A stretch of 12,946 nucleotides of DNA. Origin: a bacterium. Lineage in GTDB: Bacteria > Cyanobacteriota > Vampirovibrionia > Gastranaerophilales > Gastranaerophilaceae. Positions 1 to 7,114 of this stretch are shown here, in pieces; within the stretch, counting starts at the first letter, position 1, and the number at the start of each line of letters is the position of its first letter. The notes beneath the pieces are model-generated. The model had not been told where the DNA came from. It did not search any database and worked only from the letters and a program-made list of their open reading frames with translations. Where the stretch lies: positions 1 through 12,946 of the forward strand of contig SFZC01000052.1 of assembly GCA_004558955.1 (NCBI GenBank), in the 5' to 3' direction. A program made the translations under genes and the position numbers.

Positions 1-892
1 CATGAGGGCAGGTGCGAGAGAATTTGTACCTATTCCCGTAATAAAAAGTGAGTTTTTTGAAGCGTTGAATAAAACTATTGCTCAGTTTGAGCAAACTAAA
101 GTTTCGAATAAATGCAAAATTATTTCCGTATTTTCAAACAAAGGCGGAATAGGTAAGACTTCGCTTGCTACAAATTTAGCGTTGGAATTGTCAAAAATTA
201 CCAAAGAAAATGTTGCTCTTATTGATATGAATTTCCAAATGGGCGATATTACAACGTTTTTGGACTTGAAGCCGTCCTTTAATATTTCCTATATGCTTGA
301 AAATATTGACAAAATCAACGAAACTTTTTTGTTAAGCACTTTGGAACGTTATAAAAATACAAATTTATACATTCTTGCAGACCCGCCGTACTTCAAGCAG
401 GCAGATAATATTCAGCCTAAACAAATTACGAAATTGTTTAACATTTTAAAAGAAACTTTTTCATATATTGTTGTTGATGCGGAATCGGGATTTAGCGGTA
501 AAAGTATTGCAACGTTAGACAATTCTGATATGATTTTGTTGGTTACGATTGCAAATCTTCCTGCCTTACGCAATACGCAAAGATGTTTGGAATTGTTTGA
601 AAAACTCGGTTATGACAGAGAAAAAACTCAAATTGTTGTAAATCGTTATATGGAAAATGACGAAATCAAAGAACCCGATGTGGAGAAGGTTTTGACAAAG
701 AATATTTATTGGAAAATTCCGAACAATTATTTTGCGATTATGTCCGCAATAAATAAAGGAGTGCCTGTAAGTATTATGAATGGGGCGACTAATGTTGCTC
801 AAAGTTATAAAGGGCTTGCTCAAAATATTTCGGATAATTTGTACAAGCAAAATATGATTGAAAAGTTTGAAAATATATTGAACAGTAAATAA
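1..892 (+). CDS. CpaE-like pilus-assembly ATPase (MinD/ParA superfamily), 5' partial
   Basis: The gene runs in from the left edge. The visible part starts with MRAGAREF, which matches the end of the receiver-like N-terminal domain of CpaE proteins, so the ATG at 2 is most likely internal and the true start lies outside. Numbering from that Met, a deviant Walker A (KGGIGKT, residues 47-53) follows a short helix, then a switch strand VALIDMNFQMGDI (71-83, CpaE-like 'D-x-Q-x-G-D') and a Walker B-like strand YIVVDAESGF (155-164). A typical ParA-fold C-terminal half completes the protein. In known systems CpaE is a membrane-peripheral ATPase that localises or energises Tad/type IV pilus secretion. 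It could instead be a more general MinD-like positioning ATPase. It ends nine bases before the next gene, whose Shine-Dalgarno AAGGGG begins at its stop codon, so the two are co-transcribed. Confidence 0.8.
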   Translation, partial: MRAGAREFVPIPVIKSEFFEALNKTIAQFEQTKVSNKCKIISVFSNKGGIGKTSLATNLALELSKITKENVALIDMNFQMGDITTFLDLKPSFNISYMLENIDKINETFLLSTLERYKNTNLYILADPPYFKQADNIQPKQITKLFNILKETFSYIVVDAESGFSGKSIATLDNSDMILLVTIANLPALRNTQRCLELFEKLGYDREKTQIVVNRYMENDEIKEPDVEKVLTKNIYWKIPNNYFAIMSAINKGVPVSIMNGATNVAQSYKGLAQNISDNLYKQNMIEKFENILNSK

Positions 893-901
893 GGGGTAAC
901 A

Positions 902-1321
902 ATGGGACTTGCGGAGAGATTTAAAACAAAACTTGAAAAGAAGAATATTTTTGAAAAAGATATAATTGAACAAAAACTTGAAGAAAATGATATCAAATTT
1001 ATTTCAAAACCTGAAATGATTGATTTGAAAAATTCCACAATTCAAACTCCGATTATTGTCAATACCGATTTAAACGTATCGGAAAATCAAGAAGAAAAAA
1101 TGTTAAATCCTGATAAATTATTTTTGGAGGATTTGGAAAACGAATTGATTAATAAAATCAGAAAAACTCCTTACTGGGATGATTTTTCAAACGAACGAAA
1201 AACTGACATGATTGCGAATTATTTTGATAATAAATTGAAAAAGAATAAGTATTTTAAATTTTCGCAATCAAAAAAGGACAATTTTGTTCAAACGGTTTTA
1301 GTATTATCAAATAACAGATAA
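902..1321 (+). CDS. Hypothetical protein (139 aa) in operon with the CpaE-like ATPase
   Basis: I do not recognise this protein. It has no signal peptide and no membrane segment, and is lysine- and glutamate-rich. It looks bipartite. A charged N-terminal helix (about 1-37, beginning MGLAERFKTKLEKK) is followed by a variable linker (about 38-70), then a compact C-terminal block (about 75-139) with alternating hydrophobic and charged residues that includes TPYWDDFS and YFDNKLKK. The ATG is preceded by AAGGGG at a 5-base spacing, so the start is secure. Sitting nine bases after the ATPase and just before a terminator, it is probably a soluble partner or adaptor of that ATPase. That role is inferred from position only. 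Confidence 0.72.
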   Translation: MGLAERFKTKLEKKNIFEKDIIEQKLEENDIKFISKPEMIDLKNSTIQTPIIVNTDLNVSENQEEKMLNPDKLFLEDLENELINKIRKTPYWDDFSNERKTDMIANYFDNKLKKNKYFKFSQSKKDNFVQTVLVLSNNR

Positions 1322-1327
1322 CAAACA

Positions 1328-1356
1328 AAAACGGAAGTCATTGAGGCTTCCGTTTT
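1328..1356. terminator. Bidirectional rho-independent terminator between convergent genes
   Basis: A 10-bp perfect stem (AAAACGGAAG with CTTCCGTTTT), extended by a T-G wobble and a C-G pair, closes a 5-base loop. It begins seven bases after the 139-aa gene's stop codon. An A-rich left flank and a T-rich right arm let it act on both strands, ending the plus operon and the minus membrane-protein gene that stops at 1378. Confidence 0.85.
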
Positions 1357-1377
1357 GCTTATTGTATTTTGAGTTTT

Positions 1378-2370
1378 TTACTCAACCCAATCGTCATTGT
1401 TTCTCGGTGGTTCCTGATTAGGAGTTTCTTCTTGGTTTTCCTGTTCTTTTTCTGTATTTTCCAACGGATCCGGTAGTCTGATTTCTTTTTTGTAAATATC
1501 AATATAAGTATGTCCTGCAGCAAACCCGACCAAAGTTCCCGAGTATGTAGAAAGCATTGTGAGAATTGTTGTCATCGGTATAATTATTGCCATCGCAACA
1601 GGTGTGAACATTGGGTTTTGAGCGTTCGGTTCGGCTATCATTCCGAGTGAAACAGCGAAAACTCCGCCAAACATTCCGACAACTCCGCTTATAATGCCTA
1701 CAACCGTACTTACGACAAGTCCGACAACAAAGAATTTCAAAAATACTAACATTGTTTCTTTAAATACCATTTTCATGTATTTTACAAATAAGAACGGATT
1801 GAAGTATTCTGCACGATAAACATAGTCTTCAATGAAAGTAAAATAGGCGTAGCCGTAAAACGGTGCAAGCAGTACAAAAATAATCAATGTCAGGAAGTAT
1901 AAAAAGATTATGCCGATAAAAAAGCCCACGATAACAAACGGTTCGGTGTTTGAACTCTTAAATAGGGTGAAACTTCCTGCTAATAACGGCGTCAAAAAGA
2001 TTACACCAAAAAGTATCAAGCCGTAAATGCCCCAAACTATTTGTAGTGGAAGCAATTTTATTCCATTAACTAAAGTGCCGAAATTTAGTTCTGGCAAACC
2101 TGATTTATTTTTGATTTTCCTGTTGTAAAAATCTGCGGCGAAACCCGAAAACGTAATGAGCGGTACAATGCAAAGTAATAACAAGACCGCAAATACGCAC
2201 AGTGCGGGCATTAAAATATCTTTCGGGGTGTCTTTATCTATAATATAACGAAGACTTCCCATAAAAGAAGGTAAGAGAAGTAGTAAAAGCAACATACAGT
2301 GCCGCTTTACGACATCTTCACCTTTGAATAAGTCTTTTAACTTTTCCAAAATTTCTTTCAAATTACACAT
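1378..2370 (-). CDS. Polytopic membrane protein, DUF4013-like (330 aa)
   Basis: This is a multi-pass inner-membrane protein with about six hydrophobic stretches (roughly 25-42, 52-77, 104-134, 144-172, 207-244 and 256-286). A soluble acidic tail rich in Glu, Asn and Pro (about 300-330) follows. The segment after the second helix, GFAADFYNRKIKNKSGLPEL, followed by N-F-G-T-L-V-N-G-I-K, resembles the DUF4013 signature of an aromatic/basic loop, LPE and then an amphipathic G-x-K helix. Function is unknown; transport or membrane-scaffold roles would be guesses. The start is uncertain. The Shine-Dalgarno AAGAAAGGA abuts and overlaps the ATG at 2370, while a TTG at codon 4 (2361-2359) sits about 8 bases from it and is better placed for SD-led initiation. 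It is convergent with the CpaE-like operon and shares its terminator. Confidence 0.75.
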   Translation of the reverse strand: MCNLKEILEKLKDLFKGEDVVKRHCMLLLLLLLPSFMGSLRYIIDKDTPKDILMPALCVFAVLLLLCIVPLITFSGFAADFYNRKIKNKSGLPELNFGTLVNGIKLLPLQIVWGIYGLILFGVIFLTPLLAGSFTLFKSSNTEPFVIVGFFIGIIFLYFLTLIIFVLLAPFYGYAYFTFIEDYVYRAEYFNPFLFVKYMKMVFKETMLVFLKFFVVGLVVSTVVGIISGVVGMFGGVFAVSLGMIAEPNAQNPMFTPVAMAIIIPMTTILTMLSTYSGTLVGFAAGHTYIDIYKKEIRLPDPLENTEKEQENQEETPNQEPPRNNDDWVE

Positions 2371-2421
2371 CCTTTCTTAATATATTCGAATAATTGACTG
2401 TTTTTACTAAAATAAATTTCC

Positions 2422-2440
2422 CTGATACTTTGTGTATCAG
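2422..2440. promoter_or_regulatory. Perfect 7-bp inverted repeat upstream of the DUF4013-like gene
   Basis: CTGATAC and GTATCAG flank a 5-base loop (TTTGT) about 52 bases before the start of the minus-strand gene. There is no T-run on either side, so it is not a simple terminator. It could be a dyad operator or a 5'-leader hairpin of the minus-strand gene. The palindrome is visible; its role is inferred. Confidence 0.4.
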
Positions 2441-2571
2441 AATTAAGCGTACTACACCTTGTATTTATTATATATTTTTTATATCGGTTTAGGATAGAAG
2501 AACTTTAGTTTTCAGCGAAGAATTTTAACAAAAAGTTACAAAAGGAAATTTCTAAAGAAACAGATTCCGGC

Positions 2572-2623
2572 TTACGCACTTGTATTACTCGTGTCTTCAC
2601 TTTGTTACGCACACTGCTCGTGT
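2572..2623. repeat. Imperfect direct duplication in noncoding DNA
   Basis: TTACGCAC occurs at 2572-2579 and again at 2605-2612. Each copy is followed by CTCGTGT (2588-2594 and 2617-2623), giving two diverged units with periods of 33 and 29 bases. The stretch is more GC-rich than its surroundings. Just before it lies AGATTCCGGCTTACGC, and about 40 bases after it lies GTCATTCTGAA. Both resemble parts of short intergenic repeats of the 'GTCATTC...GAATGAC' kind seen in many bacterial genomes. A decayed interspersed repeat is the likeliest reading. Confidence 0.4.
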
Positions 2624-2666
2624 TGCCCTGAATGATATCTTGGTAAGGATAGCGAAGCTTTTGTCA

Positions 2667-2731
2667 TTCTGAAATGATTAAAAATCAATCAATTTTAATT
2701 GCGTTGATTTTATCTTATTCAGAATCTGTTA
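2667..2731. repeat. Nested imperfect inverted repeat
   Basis: ATTCTGAA near 2667 and TTCAGAAT near 2724 form an outer arm pair. Inside it AAAATCAA and TTGATTTT form a second perfect 8-bp pair around a short A/T-rich loop, so the whole region could fold into one long interrupted hairpin. It may be the end of a decayed intergenic repeat or miniature element, or a structured RNA. No transposase or target-site duplication was identified. Confidence 0.35.
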
Positions 2732-2783
2732 TCACTTGTTTTTGAATTTTTATTTTGAAATACAAGAATTTTGAATTTTGTAC

Positions 2784-2789
2784 TAAAAT
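2784..2789 (+). promoter_or_regulatory. -10 box of uvrB, predicting a leaderless mRNA
   Basis: TAAAAT lies 8 bases before the uvrB ATG at 2798, so transcription should start at or next to the ATG. No Shine-Dalgarno sequence is present, and no good -35 is seen at the standard spacing. Confidence 0.5.
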
Positions 2790-2797
2790 AATGGTAT

Positions 2798-4786
2798 ATG
2801 GAATACAAAAAGTTTAAAATCTCTTCAAAATATAAACCTTCAGGAGACCAGCCAAAAGCCATAAAACAGTTGACGGACGGCATAATAAAGGGGTATGATA
2901 CGCAGACCTTGCTCGGAATTACGGGGTCGGGGAAGACCTTTACAATTGCAAATGTAATTGAGCAGGTGCAGAAACCTACCTTGATTATCGCACATAACAA
3001 AACCCTTGCAGCACAACTTTATAACGAGTTTAAGGAGTTGTTTCCGGACAATGCGGTTGAGTATTTTATCAGTTATTACGATTATTACCAACCTGAGGCG
3101 TATATTCCGAGAACGGATACTTATATAGAAAAATCCTCTTCCATAAATGAAGAAATTGACCGATTGCGACACAATACAACGAGAAGTTTGTATGAGCGAA
3201 ACGATGTAATCGTAATCTCTTCGGTCAGTTGTATTTACGGTTTGGGCTTGCCTGAAAACTATTTTAAAGGTTCAACCGAAATCAAGGTCGGGGACTGCGT
3301 TGATAGAGATGATTTGCTCAAGTATTTTGTAAGTGTTCGTTATGAACGAAATGACTTGGAATTGAAATGTTCGACGTTTAGGGTGCGTGGGGATATTGTC
3401 GAACTCATGCCTGCTTATGAAAAAATCGTGACAAGATTTTATTTTTGGGGTGATGAGATTGAAAAAATCGTAAAAATTGATAATGTTTCGGGTGAAATTC
3501 TTGAAACACCTAATTCTGTTGTGATTTATCCTGCCGTACACTATTTGTCAGATGATGATAATGTCGATGAAACTATTGATTTGATTAGAAAAGAGCTTCA
3601 AGACAGACTTATTGTGTTGAATAACGAAAATAAACTGATTGAGGCTCAACGACTGGAGCAGCGTGTTAAATATGATATTGAAATGATTAAGGAAATGGGC
3701 TACTGTACGGGAATTGAGAATTATTCACGAATAATAGAACGTCGTCCGCAAGGTTCTGCTCCTGCGACTTTGCTGGACTATTTCCCTGACGATTTTTTGA
3801 CGGTTGTTGATGAATCCCATGTAACTTTACCACAAATTAAAGGCATGAGTCACGGAGATGCCGCAAGAAAACAGGTACTTGTGGATTATGGGTTCAGATT
3901 GCCTTGTGCAAAGGATAACAGACCTTTGACAAATGAAGAGTTTTACGCAAAAGTAGGGCAAAAAATTTATATTTCTGCAACCCCTGCCGAGTTTGAGCGA
4001 GAAACCTCAGAACAAATGGTAGAACAAATTATCAGACCTACAGGTTTGTTAGACCCTAAAATTTCTGTTCGCCCTATTGATACACAGATTGACGATTTGA
4101 AATCAGAAATCAAAAAACGTGCTGAAAAAGACGAGCGAATTTTGATTACAACTTTAACTAAACGAATGGCTGAAGATTTGACAGACTTCTTCTTGCAGGA
4201 AGGTATTAGGGTTCGTTATTTGCACAGTGAAATCAAATCTATTGAACGTGTTGAAATATTGCGAGATTTGAGGTTGGGCGAATTTGACGTTCTTATCGGG
4301 GTAAACTTGTTGAGAGAAGGGCTTGATATTCCTGAAGTTTCACTTGTTGCGATTATGGATGCGGATAAAGAAGGTTTTTTACGTTCTGATACAAGTTTAA
4401 TCCAAACTATTGGGCGTGCTGCCCGTAACGCTTGCGGGGAAGTTATTATGTATGCGGATAAGATTACTGACTCAATGGAACGAGCAATAAATGAAACCGA
4501 ACGCCGCCGAAAAATTCAAATTGCACATAACCAAAAATATGGAATTGTTCCGCAAACCATTAAAAAGCCTATCGAAAATAACTTGTTGTCTTTGGTGGCT
4601 AGTTATCGGGATTTGGAAGATATTGTGGCTGAGGAAATGGTAGATTTGGGTATTGAACAAAAAGACTTGCCTAAACTTATTGATAAACTTGAAAAAGATA
4701 TGCACAAGGCTGCAAAAGTTCTTGATTTTGAACGTGCTGCACAAATTCGTGACCAGTTGAAAAAACTTCGAGAAATGAAGCAGTAA
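2798..4786 (+). CDS. uvrB: UvrABC system protein B (excision nuclease helicase subunit)
   Basis: UvrB is the damage-verifying, ATP-dependent subunit of nucleotide excision repair. UvrA loads it, and it then recruits UvrC for dual incision. At 662 residues it is the usual length. Visible features are Walker A GITGSGKT (40-47), the DNA-wedging beta-hairpin region from YYDYYQPEAYIPRTDTY (93-109), the helicase motif DESH (338-341), ISATPAEFE, the C-terminal helicase block containing LLREGLDIPEV and QTIGRAARN, and the terminal UVR domain (about 625-660, DFERAAQIRDQLKKLRE) that contacts UvrC. The start is supported by the conserved N-terminus (F-K-I-S-S-K-Y-K-P-S-G-D-Q-P). It has no Shine-Dalgarno sequence; its -10 lies immediately upstream. 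It stands alone, with no uvrA or uvrC beside it, and ends before a terminator shared with the minus operon. Confidence 0.98.
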   Translation: MEYKKFKISSKYKPSGDQPKAIKQLTDGIIKGYDTQTLLGITGSGKTFTIANVIEQVQKPTLIIAHNKTLAAQLYNEFKELFPDNAVEYFISYYDYYQPEAYIPRTDTYIEKSSSINEEIDRLRHNTTRSLYERNDVIVISSVSCIYGLGLPENYFKGSTEIKVGDCVDRDDLLKYFVSVRYERNDLELKCSTFRVRGDIVELMPAYEKIVTRFYFWGDEIEKIVKIDNVSGEILETPNSVVIYPAVHYLSDDDNVDETIDLIRKELQDRLIVLNNENKLIEAQRLEQRVKYDIEMIKEMGYCTGIENYSRIIERRPQGSAPATLLDYFPDDFLTVVDESHVTLPQIKGMSHGDAARKQVLVDYGFRLPCAKDNRPLTNEEFYAKVGQKIYISATPAEFERETSEQMVEQIIRPTGLLDPKISVRPIDTQIDDLKSEIKKRAEKDERILITTLTKRMAEDLTDFFLQEGIRVRYLHSEIKSIERVEILRDLRLGEFDVLIGVNLLREGLDIPEVSLVAIMDADKEGFLRSDTSLIQTIGRAARNACGEVIMYADKITDSMERAINETERRRKIQIAHNQKYGIVPQTIKKPIENNLLSLVASYRDLEDIVAEEMVDLGIEQKDLPKLIDKLEKDMHKAAKVLDFERAAQIRDQLKKLREMKQ

Positions 4787-4799
4787 AATTTTTATGTGT

Positions 4800-4852
4800 C
4801 AGACAATGTCTGCCTTTCTTTTGATATTGGAAATTGTATTCAATATTTGAAT
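4800..4852. repeat. Two short palindromes downstream of uvrB
   Basis: CAGACA-A-TGTCTG (4800-4812) is followed by CTTTCTTTT, and ATTCAA-TAT-TTGAAT lies at 4838-4852. The first could be a weak extra termination hairpin if only its outer four pairs form. The second may be chance in AT-rich DNA. Confidence 0.25.
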
Positions 4853-4873
4853 GAATTTTAATTATAGCAAACA

Positions 4874-4901
4874 AAAAAGCGGGCTTTTAAACCCGCTTTT
4901 T
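4874..4901. terminator. Bidirectional rho-independent terminator, uvrB / pilT operon
   Basis: A 10-bp perfect stem (AAAAAGCGGG with CCCGCTTTTT) surrounds an 8-base loop. U-runs result on both strands. It lies 87 bases after the uvrB stop and 21 bases past the stop of the minus-strand gene at 4923. Confidence 0.9.
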
Positions 4902-4922
4902 AAAATTCTTTTATTTCTTCCT

Positions 4923-5696
4923 CTATTTTATCTTTGAAGGGTCAATTTTTACCGAATCTCCCGTAAAATCATTCAATGAAGATTGGTCATTGTATTCGGA
5001 GTCATCACCCTTAACAAATTCAGTTGATGCCTGTGCCATATAATTTGCTAAAATTGATACGTTGATTACTCCGACCGCTGAGCAATATGCTACAAATGTC
5101 CAATGGTCAAACGGAACCTTGAAAAAGAAGAATAAGTAAGCCACAGGTCCGACCAATAACAAATTTACTATTGCAATTTGCGGGATTAAAAATATCATGT
5201 GTAACAACACGTCCGGACAAGATTCAAAGATTACTTTGTAGTTAAATCCGGCTTTCAATGATTGGAATTTCGCAAATGATAAATATGAAGTTAAAATGAT
5301 AGAACCGCATAATAACCAAACTATAATGTGGTAAATTTCATTGAAGTGTGGAACATTATCCACAGGGAAATTATATTTTGTTAAATAAATTCCGATAGTT
5401 CCGAAAACCAATCCGTTTGGAATTAACACCACCAAAGTTTTTAATAAACCAAGCAAAAATTCTATCGGATTAAGTGTCAAAACTTCTTTTCTGTTTGTTC
5501 GCACGTTATAAATAGCCTGAGTGAAAAGTCCGAATATCAGCACTCCGAGTAGCGGAGCACAAAATCGGAACATTTCAGTCTGTCCGACCATGAAAAAGTG
5601 AACAACAAAATATACGGGAATAGCAAATATTACGAATTTTAAATATGCTAAATTCTCGCTGAATGCGTCACGAAAAGCATCTATCATTGAAGCCAT
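4923..5696 (-). CDS. Multi-pass membrane protein (257 aa) downstream of pilT
   Basis: I do not recognise a named family with confidence. About six hydrophobic segments are visible (roughly 18-38, 44-64, 80-106, 120-142, 163-193 and 198-220), followed by a hydrophilic, Asp/Ser-rich tail (about 228-257). The layout (six segments, a basic loop with Y-N-x-R after segment 2, an L-x-L-N block, then an acidic C-terminal tail) parallels the DUF4013-like protein encoded at 1378-2370 and suggests distant kinship. The start is firm: AAGGAGA lies 7 bases before the ATG. It follows pilT by 35 bases and precedes a terminator, so it is the last gene of the pilT operon. A role linked to pilus retraction or envelope organisation is inferred from position only. 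Confidence 0.7.
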   Translation of the reverse strand: MASMIDAFRDAFSENLAYLKFVIFAIPVYFVVHFFMVGQTEMFRFCAPLLGVLIFGLFTQAIYNVRTNRKEVLTLNPIEFLLGLLKTLVVLIPNGLVFGTIGIYLTKYNFPVDNVPHFNEIYHIIVWLLCGSIILTSYLSFAKFQSLKAGFNYKVIFESCPDVLLHMIFLIPQIAIVNLLLVGPVAYLFFFFKVPFDHWTFVAYCSAVGVINVSILANYMAQASTEFVKGDDSEYNDQSSLNDFTGDSVKIDPSKIK

Positions 5697-5731
5697 ACAA
5701 ATTTCTCCTTATATACTTTAATTACTGTGAA

Positions 5732-6799
5732 TTAACCTTGAATTAATCGTTTTAATTCGGCAGGTTTTGAAGATTTCAAAACCGCATCATCAAGAGTGAT
5801 AAGTCCTTTTTTGAACAATTCCGCTAAGGCTGATTCTAGGGTTTGCATACCCGAACCAGAACTTGTTTGGATTGTTGAGTAAATTTGTGCAGCTTTTGCT
5901 TCTCTGATTAAGTTTGCAATCGCAGGAGTTACGACCATGATTTCCTGAGCCATTACACGACCTTTTTTAGATCCGTCCGGTTGTCGTTTTGGAAGTAGTG
6001 TTTGTGAAAATACCGCAACCAAAGAGTTTGCCAGCTGAACTCTGATTTGTTGTTGTTGACCTTCAGGGAATACGTCAATAATACGGTCAATGGTTTGTGC
6101 TGCTGATGAGGTGTGAAGTGTTCCGAACACCAAGTGACCTGTTTCAGCGGCTGTTAACGCTAATGCAATGGTTTCGTGGTCACGCATCTCACCTACCAGA
6201 ATAATATCAGGGTCTTCACGAAGTGCTGATTTTAAGGCATTTGCAAATGACCTTGTATCCATACCCAATTCTCTTTGGTGAATGATTGAATTTTTAGAAG
6301 TGTGTACAAATTCGACAGGGTCTTCAATTGTCAAAATGTGTTCAGCACGAGTTCTGTTGATGTAGTCAATCATTGCAGCAAGTGTTGTAGATTTACCAGA
6401 ACCTGTAGGACCTGTTACCAGAATAAGACCTCTCGGTTTCTCAGCAATAGTTGTAACAATTGGTGGCATTCCCAGTTCTTCCAGTTGAGGTGCTGTTGTT
6501 GCAATCGTACGGAAGGCTGCAGCATAACTTCCTTTATCTTTGTAGAAGTTTACACGGAAACGACCGATTCCTTCAATACCGTATGAAAAGTCTAATTCCC
6601 ATTCTTGTTCAAGGTGACGTCTTTGTTCGTTAGACAACATCGGGAACAATAAATGTTCAACATCTTCCGAAGTTAACGGTTCATAGTCAAAACGGATAAG
6701 TTTGCCGTCAATACGACCAACCGGCGGTAACATGCTTGAAATGTGTAAGTCGGAACCGCCTTTTTCTTTTAGTTCATTTAATAAATCTTCAATAACCAT
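5732..6799 (-). CDS. pilT: Type IV pilus retraction ATPase PilT
   Basis: PilT is a cytoplasmic hexameric ATPase that depolymerises type IV pili and drives twitching motility, adhesion changes and DNA uptake. At 355 residues it is the usual length. It shows the N-terminal S-D-L-H-I signature (16-20), Walker A GPTGSGKST (130-138), the Asp box LTIEDPVEF (156-164), Walker B with catalytic Glu (DIILVGEMRD, 198-207, E204) and the His box TGHLVFGTLHT (220-230). The retraction-specific C-terminal motif reads AIANLIRE (293-300), where the usual form is AIRNLIRE. This motif and the length argue for PilT rather than PilB. TTGGAGAAA about 10 bases before the ATG gives a good ribosome site. It is the middle gene of a three-gene operon, with no pilB or pilC adjacent. 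Confidence 0.95.
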   Translation of the reverse strand: MVIEDLLNELKEKGGSDLHISSMLPPVGRIDGKLIRFDYEPLTSEDVEHLLFPMLSNEQRRHLEQEWELDFSYGIEGIGRFRVNFYKDKGSYAAAFRTIATTAPQLEELGMPPIVTTIAEKPRGLILVTGPTGSGKSTTLAAMIDYINRTRAEHILTIEDPVEFVHTSKNSIIHQRELGMDTRSFANALKSALREDPDIILVGEMRDHETIALALTAAETGHLVFGTLHTSSAAQTIDRIIDVFPEGQQQQIRVQLANSLVAVFSQTLLPKRQPDGSKKGRVMAQEIMVVTPAIANLIREAKAAQIYSTIQTSSGSGMQTLESALAELFKKGLITLDDAVLKSSKPAELKRLIQG

Positions 6800-6826
6800 T
6801 CTATTATTTCTCCAATATTTTCAGTT

Positions 6827-7078
6827 CTATTCTGCAATAATCGCATCGTTGTCATTTGCTGCCATTTCAATTAATAAATAAGTCATATATGCACCTAGAG
6901 CAACTGCTTTCGGGTCAAGGTCAGATTTGTTTGAAGCTTCAATGATTGCGGTGTTAATTTCAGGATTTTCTTCCTTTATGTAATGAATCATTTTTTTACG
7001 CCACGCTGGCATATCTTCAAAAATTTCAGCAAAAGCACTGTTTGCAATGTCTTCTGTTATAACCGGTAACATACTCAA
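6827..7078 (-). CDS. Hypothetical small protein (83 aa) heading the pilT operon
   Basis: No family is recognised. The protein is acidic and mostly helical in appearance, with a conserved-looking core (E-I-F-E-D-M-P-A-W-R-K-K-M) and an alanine/leucine-rich helix near the end (about 57-74). It has no signal peptide and no clear membrane span. The first codon is probably TTG at 7078: the purine block AAGGAAGGG ends 5 bases before it, against 11 bases before the ATG two codons later (7072). The choice changes only two residues. It is 27 bases from pilT and sits behind a good promoter, so it is co-expressed with PilT and could be a regulator or adaptor of it. That is inference from position. Confidence 0.65.
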   Translation of the reverse strand: MSMLPVITEDIANSAFAEIFEDMPAWRKKMIHYIKEENPEINTAIIEASNKSDLDPKAVALGAYMTYLLIEMAANDNDAIIAE

Positions 7079-7114
7079 TTTAGCCCTTCCTTTTAAACTC
7101 TTCTTAATGATTCA

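Larger units (their letters stand above)
2371..2797. other. 427-base intergenic region without a credible gene
   Basis: This is the largest gap in the window. From left to right it holds AT-rich sequence with the 2422-2440 hairpin, an A/T run around 2461-2490, a GC-elevated stretch at about 2561-2640 (37 of 80 bases G or C) with an internal duplication, and a long imperfect inverted repeat at 2667-2731. The last 15 bases hold the uvrB -10. No open frame here has a start, length or composition that suggests a protein. Confidence 0.6.

Noticed and set aside
566..1038. Minus-strand frames opposite the CpaE-like ATPase and the 139-aa gene
   Set aside because: They overlap well-supported genes, are rich in Phe/Ile/Ser as expected from the complement of AT-rich Lys/Glu codons, and have no family motif.
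2393..2420. TTGACT on the plus strand with a nearby TAAAAT, as a possible promoter into the gap
   Set aside because: The spacing is about 10 bases, far too short for a sigma70 promoter, and no gene follows.
2719..3541. Minus-strand frames opposite the 5' half of uvrB
   Set aside because: uvrB is certain on the plus strand. These frames have no start signals and no recognisable protein features.
4472..4874. Minus-strand frames over the 3' end of uvrB and its downstream gap
   Set aside because: They are shadows of the UVR-domain coding sequence, and one runs across intergenic DNA up to the terminator.
6302..6586. 94-codon open frame antisense to pilT, rich in Cys and Ser
   Set aside because: It lies wholly inside pilT on the opposite strand. 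Its composition is what the complement of this coding sequence gives, and no ribosome site is seen.
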